The translations under genes were made by a program, and so were the position numbers. Positions 11,465-22,330 of a DNA stretch of 64,000 nt are shown here, piece after piece. Location: positions 1,570,501 through 1,634,500 of the forward strand of contig NW_024104151.1 in the NCBI RefSeq assembly GCF_003945595.2. The letters are read 5' to 3'. This DNA is from Pipra filicauda. Taxonomy: Eukaryota > Chordata > Aves > Passeriformes > Pipridae. Each line of letters begins with the position of its first letter. Position 1 is the first letter of the stretch. The notes beneath the pieces were generated by a model. That model ran no database searches and had not been told where the DNA came from. It worked only from the letters and a program-made list of their open reading frames with translations.

Positions 11465-14380
11465 TCACTGAGCAGGTACAACAGCAAGGCCATACAGTCA
11501 GAAGGACCAGGACCCACAGGGAGTTTTAGGTACCACTGAGTGAATAATTCCCCATAAATGGGAACTTCTCTTTAGGCAGCTATACATTAAAATTCAAAAT
11601 GTGAGTTCAGAAACAAATCACAGTTGGGTAATAAAGTTACACTAATTCCTCTTCATTGCGAAAACAGTGGCAATATAAAGTGCTTTTTGGAATGTATTCC
11701 AGTGCAGCAGCAGCAGATTTGTAACAACTCAAGGGTGTACTACACTGAACAGAAAATGGGAATAACTCCTGTAGGTCTCTTAACTATGGGATCACTAATA
11801 ATTCCATGCTGAACTCCTTGAAAAAGCACACATTGATGCTGAGAACCACAGCAATTACTTTGCCATGTGAACAGAAAATGTCCGAAGTCAAGGTTTGTGA
11901 GTTGTCACATATTGTGCCTCATTATAAACTATCCCATGTGCCTCCTTTTTTTCCAGTATCTTAAATACTCTTCAACAAGCGCATCCCTTTAATTAGAATG
12001 AAAAGGTTATATTGCCCTCTTTCAGTTGTTACCCAAATTTTGCCAATCAGTCTGTAACTTTACATATCATCACATTATCATGATTTTTTAAAGTATAAAT
12101 TAGATGCAAAATATACTCACCATTTATAAGTTTTATTTACTCAACCATTTGTAAGTTTGAAAAATTAGACATGTTTGCTTCTCTAAAATAACACACCTAT
12201 TTTTTTTTTCAATTAAATGTTTGGCTCTGAACAATAACAACCAGATTTAAACCTGGGTTTGTATGAGAAAAGTCAAATTTATGTGGAAAGTAAATGAGTC
12301 TTTGGAAGCTGGCAGGAAGGAGGAATGAACTTTTGGGGGGAAAATTCCCTACAATTTCAGGGTTCCATTTATTAGCACAGTTTTTGAAAGTAAGGGAGAG
12401 GTTGCTGAGGATTGGTTGTCCCAGGCAGATCTCAAGGCAGTGAAATGTGTGAAAAGGAAACAGGAGACAGCAAAAATCCAACAGGTGACCTGACCCAATG
12501 TCCCCTTGGCACCACCACCCCCCTTGGAGTGGGGCTGCTCCTTGCTGCTGCCCTCCAGTGCTCTTCCCAGCCCCAGGATCATGTTTCCAAAGTGTTGTCT
12601 AGATCTGGAACTGCTCCCCTCTCCATCCCGAGCGTGGGATGGTCTCCTTGGAACAGGGAGAATTCCGACTGCAAGAAACATATTGCTGATGACTCAGCCC
12701 AGGGGGGTCAGAGGTGCTTCGTATCCATCTGTAGATATTAAGGTGCCCCCACTCAGTATTTTGAGAGGTTGCTGACTTTGGAAGTGCTTTGTTCCAGAGA
12801 GTTGTTTTAGAACAGGAATTAAGACACTTAAACTCTTTTCCCTGTAGTTCGCGGCACCATCAGTTCCGGCTCCGCTGTCTCTCCAAGCCTAAGGAAACAC
12901 AGCTGTTTAATGTTCATTAAGTAGGTCCAGTTGGAACAACTGCAGGATATGTCTGGCAGGTCCCATCACACCCAGAACCCAGAAAAATGATCTGACTTTA
13001 TAATTTCCATTGCTGGGTGTATTTTTAGCTGGTTTTCAATGAGTTTGTTGCTGTTTACAATATTTAACTGTAGTTATTTCTCGGTAGATGGAATGGGAAG
13101 GGTGACTCCAACTATTGTGGAAGGCAGGGAGGGAAACGTGTGTCTCCTGCTGCCTCCTCACCCAAGTATTTCCACAGCCAGGGAACCCCAATTCCCAGGC
13201 AAAGATCCCCACAATTAGGAGATTACAGACCTGGTGGCTATGGTTACCATGTTTTGATTGCTTGACTTTCATTTTCATCCTGTAAATACCTTATTTTTTG
13301 TTTTAACTCAGTCAAAATCAGTATCAAGAACCAGTTTTAAATTAGATACAGGGCATGTCCCAAGTGGAGTCTTCATGAGAAATGCTTCTGTCTTATTTTC
13401 TATGTATACACAGAGCTACGCACACGCATACACTGGGATAATATTTCACTTTAAAACATTGCTGGTGGCACATCTCAAGTGTTTAAAGTACTTAGCTTTA
13501 ATATTTTAGCACAACAAATAGTAGATTTTTGCTTCTGCAGTTCTAGCAATAATTTTTTATTCTCTGTTTTCCTATGTCAAGAGTCAGAAAATGCCATTTT
13601 ATTCCTTTAAATTAGAAATACGGACAAATCAGCATCTCATTTTACAGTTCCTGCCCGTGAGAGCAGCCCTGTGTGGACACCAAAGATCAGGGCCTGACAA
13701 TACCCTTCTCTTATCATTAACATCCTTCTCCTGGGGACTCTTCTTAGAAATCTTCCTGCCAGCACTCACATCTCAGAAAAGGATAAAGCCACTCTGTTAA
13801 GAACCTGGCACTTCTCAGTTTTATCCTCTCCAGCTCTGGCTTATCCACCGGGTAGAGTTGCTCTTGGACAACTTCTGCAGTATTTCCTGTGTCCTTTCTC
13901 AAGGATTTTCAGATGGATTTGTCTCAGGAGTGATGAGCTCTTCTGGATGGAAAATATACCAAAGTAAGATTCTACCCAAAATTACATCCACGCAACTCAG
14001 GGAATGGCTGCCCAGGCATTACCTGAGCCAAATTTGGCTGTTCCCTGGGCTGAAATATTTGATGTAGCTCATGCTGTGGCTCATGTCCAGTGTGCTGAGC
14101 ATCCTCATCCAACGGTTCCTTATACTCAGAGAGAAAGTTTTCCGGTGCCCCATGAGCCATCACAGACATGTTTCACTTTTTGGGAAGTGCTGGTTTCCTC
14201 ACTTAACTTTCTTTGCTGGGATACAGAAACAATTTGACTGTAGATTCCTTATAAAATAATCTCTGACAAACCTATAGATTTATTTCAAATATACGATCAC
14301 TGTGCATTTCACACATGCTCTGGGGAAGTTGGCCTGGGCAGTGCTGCACACTCCTCTCACATTAAAAAGAATGTCAGGGA
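11465..14380. other. Intronic DNA without recognised features (2.9 kb)
   Basis: Longest repeat-free part of the intron. AT-rich between 11980 and 12230, including a T-run at 12200-12209; more GC-balanced at 12400-12780. No exon recognised. Confidence 0.55.
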
Positions 14381-14877
14381 TTCACAGAATCACAGAATTG
14401 TTCAGTTTGGAAAAGCCCTCTGAGATCGAGTCCAACCATTCCCCCAGCACTGCCAAGGCCACCACTGACCCATGTTTTTCAATCCCTCCAGGGATGGGGA
14501 CTCCACCACTGCCCTGGGCAGCTGTGCCAGGGCTGGACGGCCCTTTCCAGGAAGAAATTCTTCTTGATGTACAACCTGAGCCTTCCCTGGCGCAACTTGA
14601 GGCCATTTCCTCTCATCCTGTCTCTTGTTCCCTGGGAGCAGAGCCCAACCCTGACCTGGCTCCACCCTCCTGTCAGGGAGTTGCAGGGAGCAAGAAGGTC
14701 CCCCTGAGCTTCCTTTTTTCCAGGCTGAGGCCCCTCCCAGCTCCCTCAGCCACTCCTGGTGCTCCAGACCCTTCCCCAGCTCTGTTCCCTTCTCTGGACA
14801 CATTCCAGCCCCTCAATGTCTTTCTTGTCCTTAGCAGCCCAAATCTGACCCCAGGATTCAAGGTGCAACCTCAACAG
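14381..14877 (-). mobile_element. CR1 3' end, type B, about 500 bases
   Basis: From the tail (ttcacagaatcacagaattg) through cttccctggcgcaacttgag, the ctccaccctcctgtcagg segment and tctctggacacattccag to ggattcaaggtgcaacctc. The 193- and 133-codon frames across it are CR1 noise. Confidence 0.92.
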
Positions 14878-16171
14878 GGGTAATTTTTAAAAAAAAAAAC
14901 ATGCCAGTAACAGAGGAACATGAGACTGGAGAGGACCTTCTCATTCTCCACATCCACCTCTCAGCCACTACAGCCATGGTCCAACTGCATTTCAACATTA
15001 CTAAAATCCTCAGCATTTTCCAGTGTTATTATCATGGTCAAAGCCCTGTTTAATCATAGCCTCCATCTGGCACACACTTCAAAAGGGCCTCCTCCTTTGG
15101 ATTTATCTCTTTAACTTCACTGGTGAATTTTCCATCACAGTGAATTTCCTGTCTCTCAGCCTGGAGGATGATTGCATTTGCATAAGACTAAACAAATCGG
15201 TGTCTTCACGGAGTCATTTTTAGACAAGACTTTAAGGTTTTGTTCTCCCAAGGTCAAGCTTTCTCCAACCCTCCCTGGCCTCTGAGGCACAGGGGGATGT
15301 TTCTCATCTTGACAAGCTCCCCTTTGGTCAGAGCCCTCTGGAGCCTGTTCTGGAGCTCTCCAGGCTGATTATCTCCTCTATCACCCATTCCCTTCCAATA
15401 GATCTTTTAGAGGCTGTCGACCTTCTCCTGCACAGCCATAAATCCTCAACTAACTTCAAGTGTAACAATATGTAGAGATGTTATCCCAGGACTCGGCTGA
15501 GCCTTCTGAGGCCCATTATCTCACAATCTTTTCTTTTAAAAGAACATTTTTTGACAGCCCAGTCGTTTTCATCTTTTTTTCTTCCTGCTTTGACCTTGAG
15601 TTAGTTTATTCCTTCCTTTGCTGGATATTTTAAATGTTGCATGAAAAAATCCAATTTATTAAGGCTTTCCTATAGTAAATGATTAACCTGAATATAGTTA
15701 AATGAAATGCTTATTAACATCTCCCTGCATAATCCATTTAACAGAATTAGTCTTGCTTATTCAGACAACCTAAAGGGGTCTGTGCTTTTGTCTACACGGC
15801 ATCAGCATTAAAGCTTATAATTATTTCTGGTTAATGCAGCCCTTGGTGTTAGGAAATGCTGGTTTGTGTGTTCCAGCACAGCACTTCTCCTAATCTCTTG
15901 TATTAATTAGAGATACTGATATAATATTACTTTGTTCCTTTCTATTCAGCACCAGGAGAGATGTCTGAATATAATCCTATCTGTGCTAAGGGTGTCTTAA
16001 ATATTTTCACAATGGCTGGCTGGTATAAAACATTAGGATTATGTAGAATAATCACTAAATTAGAAGAAAAGAGAGCTTGATAAGAGCACGTGGGCATCCT
16101 AGATGTGCACCTGGGACTTTGGGGTCAGTCGTGGGATTTTTCCTTCCAAAGGGCTGACCCACCATGTAAAT
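14878..16171. other. Intronic DNA; AT-rich block that may be regulatory
   Basis: An octamer ATTTGCAT lies at 15176-15183. From about 15600 to 16075 the DNA is AT-rich and carries many TAAT/ATTA homeodomain-type cores without simple repeats, a texture common in conserved non-coding elements near neural genes. Conservation itself cannot be seen here. Confidence 0.3.
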
Positions 16172-16221
16172 GATGAGATGGTATTTCAGGTCCCTTCCAA
16201 CCCAAACCAGCTTGTGAATCC
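16172..16221 (+). mobile_element. CR1 3' terminus in sense orientation (about 50 bases)
   Basis: tcaggtcccttccaaccc followed by aaaccagcttgtgaatcc matches the extreme 3' end of a type A CR1. Confidence 0.65.
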
Positions 16222-16555
16222 ATCATCTCTTCCCAGCTCTTCAGTGGTGCTGCTCTGTGTGTGGCTCAGCTGGATGTTACTCCCTCACCCACAGGGATGC
16301 AGCTGCTCGGGCTCTAAGGAACATTTAACGACTTATCCATTAGCAGGAAAGGAAATTATTGTCCCTCCATGACTGAAGCTGACATTTTAAACTTATTGCA
16401 TCTTCTAAATCCTGGGTCATTTTATATTTCAGACATCAGACTTTTTATCGAGCTCATTTTAATCTTCTTCTAGGTGGAAATTCACTGTCTTTTAAGGTGT
16501 TTTAAAGTATCACTACCGGGGCTCTGAACTGAATTTGCTCATCACCAGCTCATAA
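16222..16555. other. Intronic DNA without recognised features
   Basis: Nothing recognised between the two CR1 pieces. Confidence 0.55.
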
Positions 16556-16960
16556 AATCACAGAATCACTGAGATTGGAAAAACCCTTCCAGACCATCGA
16601 GTCCAACCATTCCCCAGCACTGCCAAGGCCACCACTGACCCATGTCCCCAAGTGCCACATCCACATGGCTTTTCAATCCCTCCAGGGATGGGTACTCCAC
16701 CACTGCCCTGGGGAGCTGTGCCAGGGCTGGACAGCCCTTTCCAGGAAGAAATTCCTCCTGATGTACAACCTGAACCTTCCCTGGCATAGCTTGAGGCTGT
16801 TTCCTCTCTCCCTGTCCCTTGTTCCCTGGGAGCAGAGCCTGAACCCCCCCCCGGCTCCACCCTCCTGTCAGGGAGTTGCAGAGAGCAAGAAGGTCCCCCT
16901 GAGCCTCCTTTTCTCCAGGTTGAGCTCCCTCAGCCACTCGTGGTGCTCCAGACCCTTCAC
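16556..16960 (-). mobile_element. CR1 3' end, type B, about 405 bases
   Basis: From aaatcacagaatcactgaga through the agcactgccaaggccacc segment to the ggtgctccagacccttcac segment. It closely resembles 14381-14877 but is 5'-truncated earlier. Confidence 0.92.
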
Positions 16961-18977
16961 AAGGGTTAGCACAAGGGGAACCAGACCGTTTGACCTTGGT
17001 TTCTATTAAGAGTCACCAAGGTGGTGTTCTAGAGGAGAATCCTTAACTCTCTGAAGGCCAACCACTTTTCCTTCCCCTCTTCATGCACCAAAAGCTTCAC
17101 AGGCTGTAAAATCAGTTATAAATGTCATGCTCTATTGTAATGGTGGTGACAGGGATTATGTAAAAGCCCAGGATAGCTGTGGATGTAATCACAGACTCAA
17201 ATAATTCCAGCTTTATTTAATGCCTGATCACACATACCTGCACCATTATCTTCCTCCATGAATATTAAGACTGTGACTCTGTGTGTGTGTGTGTGAAACA
17301 ATGACAGGGGAAGATTTCAAAGGGGGGGGAAAGCAGATGTTTTATGCTATTTTCAAATGTTTAAACCTTTTCATTTATTCCTAAACTAAGGGCTTAGTCT
17401 GACACAGCACCATGAAAATTAACAATCCAAGAACAAAGTTCCCTTGCATAGCATTGCACAGCAAATGCTCATGGAAGCAAGGACTGCTTATTACTTACCA
17501 AAATAATTACTCCTTGTAGATAAAGGACTGAGCAGACCATACTAAGAACCTTTAAATTTGTAAATTGTAAAACCTTCTTTACTTTTTCAAGTTTGTGAAA
17601 CACCACAAAAAAATCTATAGGATTTTATTAAGTTAGGAACAGGAAAGTATTCAGGGAGCCACAGGAAAAGTAATTCAATACTCTGAGGTGGAAAAAGACT
17701 GCAGAAGCTTATTAATTTTAAAGACCTTTTAAGAGCCAAGCACAATATTTTAAGCTGTATGTCATGCAGTAGGCTTACTGTGACATCATAATTGATAATT
17801 AAACTTCTCCAGATTTGCTTCTCCTTCAGGTTTCTCTCCCATCAAATTCCCCTGGTTAGGCAGCTCTGGGAACCATAACTCTTCTCTATTATCTGCCCAA
17901 GTCAGTGTATTTTTCCCTCATTAACTCACCTTGTACCTTTGTGCTGAAACAATCCAGGTATGATTTAATAAGCCTTAGAAAGACAGTGCCGGTTCATATG
18001 CAGGAAATCAGATTTACATAATTTTCCGCTGGCTTTTATAGCCACCATAGTTCAAATTATCTTTAAGTTGAGGAAACTCTTTGAATACCGTAAAATGAAA
18101 CAGCACCTGTGCTTTGCTCCAGCAGCCTCGCCTGGGTCTGGTAATAAATTAAAGGTTGATTTGTCACACTGACTTCGCCCAGAAAGCCCCTTTTTAATGA
18201 GAGGAGGAGAGTGCCCTGTCCCACAGTTAGTCACGGTTATCAGTCGCTAAACTAAGCTGCAAAATCAAGTTTAATCTTGTTTTGGTTTGGTTTTATTACC
18301 TGAACCTTTCTGTGTGGGGGGAAGCCAAATAGATTTTGGTTGTATCACATACTCTTCACCAAATAAAATGTTATACATTAACAACAGATCTCATAGCACT
18401 GGGTTCTGTACAGATGGAAAAGGAGTTTTTCTGTTCCAGTGTTTGGACTGATCAAGACTTGGAATTCAGGATTATATTTTTCTTGTATTTTCCCTCTCTT
18501 TGCATGCAGTTAGTGTGTATTTACTCAGGAATTTGAGGAAGACTTCATGGTAAACAAATAAATACAATTTCTTCAAAGAGGCCAGAAATACATGGGAATG
18601 TCTTTGGCTGAGCAAAATTGTCAAACTTTGGCTTTTAGACTTAGGCAGTAAATGAGTTGCTTTCCAACAGAATTAAATCTAGTCCCCTCTTATTGCTTTC
18701 ACTGTAGATCTTAATGCTCAGTAACTTAGAAACAGATCAGTTATTCAGATGGTTAAAAATGAAACGTTCATCTGACACTAAGTACTCCCAAGTTTTAAAT
18801 GCTTGCCTTAAAAACAATTTATCCTCTTTAAACAAACAGGAATATTCCCTGAGCAGGGTGACAGGAGGGTTGGGCTGCTTTTCCAGTGTTTTCTCTGGTT
18901 TTCAGGAGAATGCTTCTGTTGCCCTAAGTATTATCTTAGAAGAATTAATGAAAACTAAGAATTTGGTGGGAATTTTC
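16961..18977. other. Intronic DNA upstream of the last exon
   Basis: Contains a (GT)7-8 tract at 17281-17295 and a G-run at 17322-17329. The rest is AT-rich and free of recognised repeats. Confidence 0.5.
17281..17295. repeat. (GT)n microsatellite
   Basis: About 7.5 perfect GT units. Confidence 0.85.
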
Positions 18978-19005
18978 ACTGAACCCCTTTTCCTTCTCTC
19001 TGCAG
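18978..19005 (+). promoter_or_regulatory. NEGR1: 3' splice site of the last NEGR1 intron
   Basis: An uninterrupted C/T tract (ccccttttccttctctct) runs into GCAG at 19002-19005, and the coding match begins at the next base. A CACTGAAC sequence just upstream is a plausible branch point, about 23 bases from the AG. The reading frame also continues open upstream, but that part is intronic and has no match to NEGR1. Confidence 0.9.
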
Positions 19006-19130
19006 CTCCCAGTACAGCCCAGTACGGGATCACCGGTGACGCCGAAGTCCTCTTCTCCTGCTGGTACCTTGTGTTGACACTGTCCTCCCTCAGTAGCATA
19101 TTCTACCTGAAGAACATCATTCTGCACTAA
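19006..19130 (+). CDS. NEGR1: NEGR1 terminal coding exon (C-terminus with GPI signal)
   Basis: NEGR1 is a GPI-anchored IgLON protein with three Ig domains on neuronal membranes; it acts in cell adhesion and neurite outgrowth. This exon encodes only the C-terminus. It opens with the last two bases of a split codon (phase 1 intron), then 40 codons and TAA at 19128-19130. The peptide PSTAQYGITG, then DAEVLFSCWYLVLTLSS, ending YLKNIILH, matches the human C-terminus as I remember it, with a few substitutions (SADV to DAEV, SSFTSIF to SSLSSIF, KNAILQ to KNIILH). GITG precedes a 30-residue hydrophobic tail, so the glycine is the expected GPI attachment site, equivalent to human G324. No Ig-domain exon lies in the window; these should be to the left. 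A perfect acceptor precedes it and the frame is intact, so it is a working exon, not a pseudogene. Confidence 0.94.
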
Positions 19131-19274
19131 ATGTAAAGACCATAAAAGGCTTTTAAGGATTCCCTGAGAGTGCTGATGACTGGCTCCAATCTGGTAGAGT
19201 TTGTTAAAAGCAGCGTGGGATATAATCAGCCGTGCTTACATGGGGATGATCGCCTTCTGTAGAATTGCTCATTA

Positions 19275-19282
19275 TGTAAATA
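19275..19282 (+). promoter_or_regulatory. Candidate Pumilio-binding element in the NEGR1 3' UTR
   Basis: TGTAAATA lies 145 bases after the stop codon and fits the Pumilio consensus TGTANATA. Such sites are frequent by chance in AT-rich UTRs. Confidence 0.35.
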
Positions 19283-20696
19283 CTTTAATTCCCCTCCTTT
19301 TTTTTTGATTAGCTGCATTACCTTGTGAAGCAGTACACATTGTCCTTTTTTAAGACGTGAGAACTCTGAAATTACTTTTAGAGGATATTAATTGTGATTT
19401 CATGTTTGTAATCGACAAGTTTTCAAAAGCATTCAGTCATGGTCTGCTGAGTTGCAGACTGTAGTTTACAAAAGAAAAAAGGATATTGCAGTAAAAATGT
19501 GCTTCTTTAAGGCTGCAATACAAACATTCAGTTCCCTTCTCAACCACCGTTCTCTCCACATTTACACAGAAGCATTTGTTCTTTTTTGAGTAAAAAAAAA
19601 AAATCAAATAATATTGCCTTCAAAGTACTTCTTCAAAATATTACACATATCTAGATTTTCTTCTAGCATGATATTCAGGTTTCAAGAATGAGCCTTGTAT
19701 TATAACTGCATTGTGCAGTACTGCTTTTGTTCTCTACCCTTTTTCCTGCAAATTCAGCATGGTTGTGCCTTCATAAAACACGACTTTCCTCTTCCTCTCC
19801 AACAAATCTGGAATGTGTTTTGGGAAATGCTAAAGCATCCTTTTGAGCATAAGAAATCTCTAGCTGAGGATGAAGGTGCTACAGGCTACAAGGAAAACCT
19901 CCTCTGCCATCTCCAGGGGGTCCAGAAGCTGCTCCAGACACAGGGTTTAGGTCAAGGGTAGCACCAAGTCCTTTTTGTTTTTATCTCCACCACAACTAAC
20001 CAGTAGGTGATCTCTGTAAAAATTAATTTTCCCATTACAAAACAGAACACAAATTATTTTGAGGCATCTTTTGAATGTAGGAAGGTTTCCTGTACTCATC
20101 CTAAATCCAAATTCCTACATGACTGTAAATGGCAGAAGCTGAATCGTCCCCTTTTGTATTACTGGCAAAACTGATGGGAATTGGTATTTTTCTTGCACTT
20201 AATTTTGTACTGGTTTGGCTAATTTAGCAATGATAAAGGATGCTTTTAAATATTAGATATCTGAAAATACATGAAGTATCAAGCAGAATTTTATATATAT
20301 ACATATATCTATTAAAAGGAAGTTGCTCCAGTAATGGTACTGAAGTGCATGTTGCCGTCCACGGTAGGATCATCCTTCCAGGCAGGACTTGTGCTCACAC
20401 TGTGCAGGTCCCTCCCCCAGCAGGGCAGTCCCCCCACACCATTTCCTAGTCCTGCAACCCATGAGGATCAAGTTTCAAAACAGTGTATAATGTTGCTTTT
20501 ATTTTTTAAACCCCCTGGACAGTGTTAATGTGAAATGTGCTCACAGTTTACACCTGATTTCAAACTGCCATCTGTGGGACTTGCTGGGGCATGACTGTGG
20601 CCAACAGTCCTTGAATCTCAGATCCCCTGGTGACCCCAAGAGATCTTGACTTGCTCTCAAACAACTGTTGATGACACAAATAACAAAACCATTATC

Positions 20697-20846
20697 CCAG
20701 AATCCCAGGCTGATTTGGGTTGGGAGGGACCTTAAAGCTCATTCAGTCCCACCCCCTACCATGAGCAGGGACACCTTCCACTAGACCAGGTTGCTCTAAG
20801 CCCTGTCCAACCTGGCCTTGGACACTTTCAGGGGTGGGGCAGCCCC
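20697..20846 (-). mobile_element. CR1 3' end, type A, in the NEGR1 3' UTR
   Basis: ccagaatcccaggctgattt through ccatgagcagggacacctt to caggggtggggcagccccc. If the UTR extends past it, the mRNA carries this piece in antisense. Confidence 0.88.
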
Positions 20847-21983
20847 CACTTTTCACCATGATCATTCCCATGTTCTGTGTATGAGCTCCAGTAGCTGACA
20901 CAAACATTACATTAATTCTCCTCACAGCAGGTTTTGGCAGAGAGCAGCACCAGCTGAGTCCTGAGTGTACTCAGCAGTCCCAAACTCAGCACAGATACCC
21001 CATTTTTCTGACAAGGAGGACTCTGAGTTTTGCTACACTCAATATCTCCTGTCCCAATGTGCAGCCAGAATATGCAGTGAGTTTGTTGTAGTTGCTGATA
21101 AAGGGCATAAACAGAGGTATGTTGACTCCAAAGAGATGTCCCAGGTCACTTTGCATGTTCAGTGACAGACCAAACTGTGTCTCATTATTTGCAGCCATGT
21201 GCTAAGCAGTTACTATTTTCAGAAATGTGGCATTTTTTAAAACCTGGAATAACATGACAAAATCCATTCTGTAAGGAAAGGGTAAAAATTCAGCTCAAAT
21301 TATATTGTACACAACCCTGATATTCTGATCTATCTTGTATTGCAGCTTTAAAGTGCTCTATTTTAGAATCCATTCACTAGAAACAGTGGTGCTGCAGGAA
21401 GAATTGTGGCAGTACAGTTTGATGAAGGAAAAAACAAGGATAGGGATAACCCAACCCATACGCCTCATCTCGTGTGGAATTGAGAGGTGGTTCTATGCTG
21501 TGGCTGGATCAAATCCTGCATTTTGGTGATATATTGCATTCCAGGGATCCCTGATATCTGGAACCTGATCTTTCCAGCAACAGAACAGAATGAACAGCAG
21601 ATTTATTAAATATGGAAAGATAATATGTAGTTAAGTGTTGACTGTTTGCATTCGGACCAGGTAGAGCCATTGGATGACAGGTACAAGATTTTTAGTCCTA
21701 TGTTTGAATTTTCATTTTGGGGGGACATAATTATTGTCAAGTCCAAAAAGAAGAAAAAAAAAAATCCAGCCAAATTCCCAAATATCTCTAAGTGCCAATG
21801 GCATTCCTTAGGTGACACAAGGATTGCTGTCTGTGGGAGCTGTGTGCTCAGCAGTGACCTGGGGGTGGGTGAGGCCACTAGGATGGTTGTCCTCGGGGTC
21901 TGTAGAGTTTGGTCTCCTGAAGGTGCTCTGAGACTCTGCAACCCCAATTTTGGCAGGATTGGAGTTGGAGGCAGAGTGGATCA

Positions 21984-21989
21984 AATAAA
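21984..21989 (+). promoter_or_regulatory. Candidate poly(A) signal AATAAA
   Basis: Canonical hexamer followed by a TG-rich stretch (ggttcttggtgaatcc, then tgctgtg) at the right distance for a downstream element. Could end a NEGR1 mRNA with a UTR of about 2.9 kb. Confidence 0.35.
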
Positions 21990-22118
21990 GACACCTGGTT
22001 CTTGGTGAATCCATGCTGTGCAGTGACCTGGTGATTGTACAGGCTGGGACTTACCGGGGTGTTCTCCAAAAATGGGCCATGCTGGAAATTGAACACAACA
22101 TTTCACATTTTAGGAACT

Positions 22119-22175
22119 GTAGAATGAGAGAATGGATTGAAAGGGGCCTTAAAGCCCATCTCATTCCAACCCTGT
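22119..22175 (-). mobile_element. CR1 3' terminus, type A (short)
   Basis: gtagaatgagagaatggatt, then gaaaggggccttaaagccca, ending near ttccaaccctg. Diverged. Confidence 0.65.
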
Positions 22176-22295
22176 AATTTGTGGGGTGCACTTTAGCCAA
22201 CTGTTTGGGTGTATGTTCTTCAAAGTTCTGACCCATAATGTTCATATCTGTCGGGGAAATCTTATTATATTTATTACCACCTTTCAAATGCAAAA

Positions 22296-22301
22296 AATAA
22301 A
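22296..22301 (+). promoter_or_regulatory. Candidate poly(A) signal AATAAA
   Basis: Canonical hexamer with a GT-rich segment (aaggttgttgtcc) about 25 bases downstream. It would give a NEGR1 UTR of about 3.2 kb. Confidence 0.35.
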
Positions 22302-22330
22302 TGGCTTAGCTGAACATTTATATCAAGGTT

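Larger units (their letters stand above)
1..19005 (+). other. NEGR1: Last intron of NEGR1 (3' part; begins before the window)
   Basis: All sequence left of the acceptor is intronic by position. I looked for translations resembling the third Ig domain of NEGR1 and its TNASLPLN-like end and found none, so the preceding exon is outside the window and this intron is longer than 19 kb. It carries 13 CR1 pieces, 10 opposite to the gene and 3 in the same direction. NEGR1 is known for very large introns in other vertebrates. Confidence 0.85.
19131..22330 (+). other. NEGR1: NEGR1 3' UTR (3' end uncertain)
   Basis: The sequence after the stop codon is AT-rich and non-coding, with poly-T and poly-A runs (19303-19310, 19592-19603). 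Candidate poly(A) signals are ATTAAA 20311-20316, ATTAAA 21605-21610, AATAAA 21984-21989 and AATAAA 22296-22301; the last two have TG-rich sequence 10-40 bases downstream. Two CR1 fragments lie inside (20697-20846, 22119-22175). I set the end at the last of these signals, but a shorter or much longer UTR is possible. Confidence 0.5.

Noticed and set aside
14302..14883. 193-codon open frame (+)
   Set aside because: Lies in the type B CR1 at 14381-14877, antisense to it; the same peptide pieces appear at 16575-17009 and 51120-51512.
18714..19005. Upstream part of the open frame that continues into the NEGR1 exon
   Set aside because: It precedes a strong splice acceptor and has no NEGR1 similarity, so it is intronic read-through.
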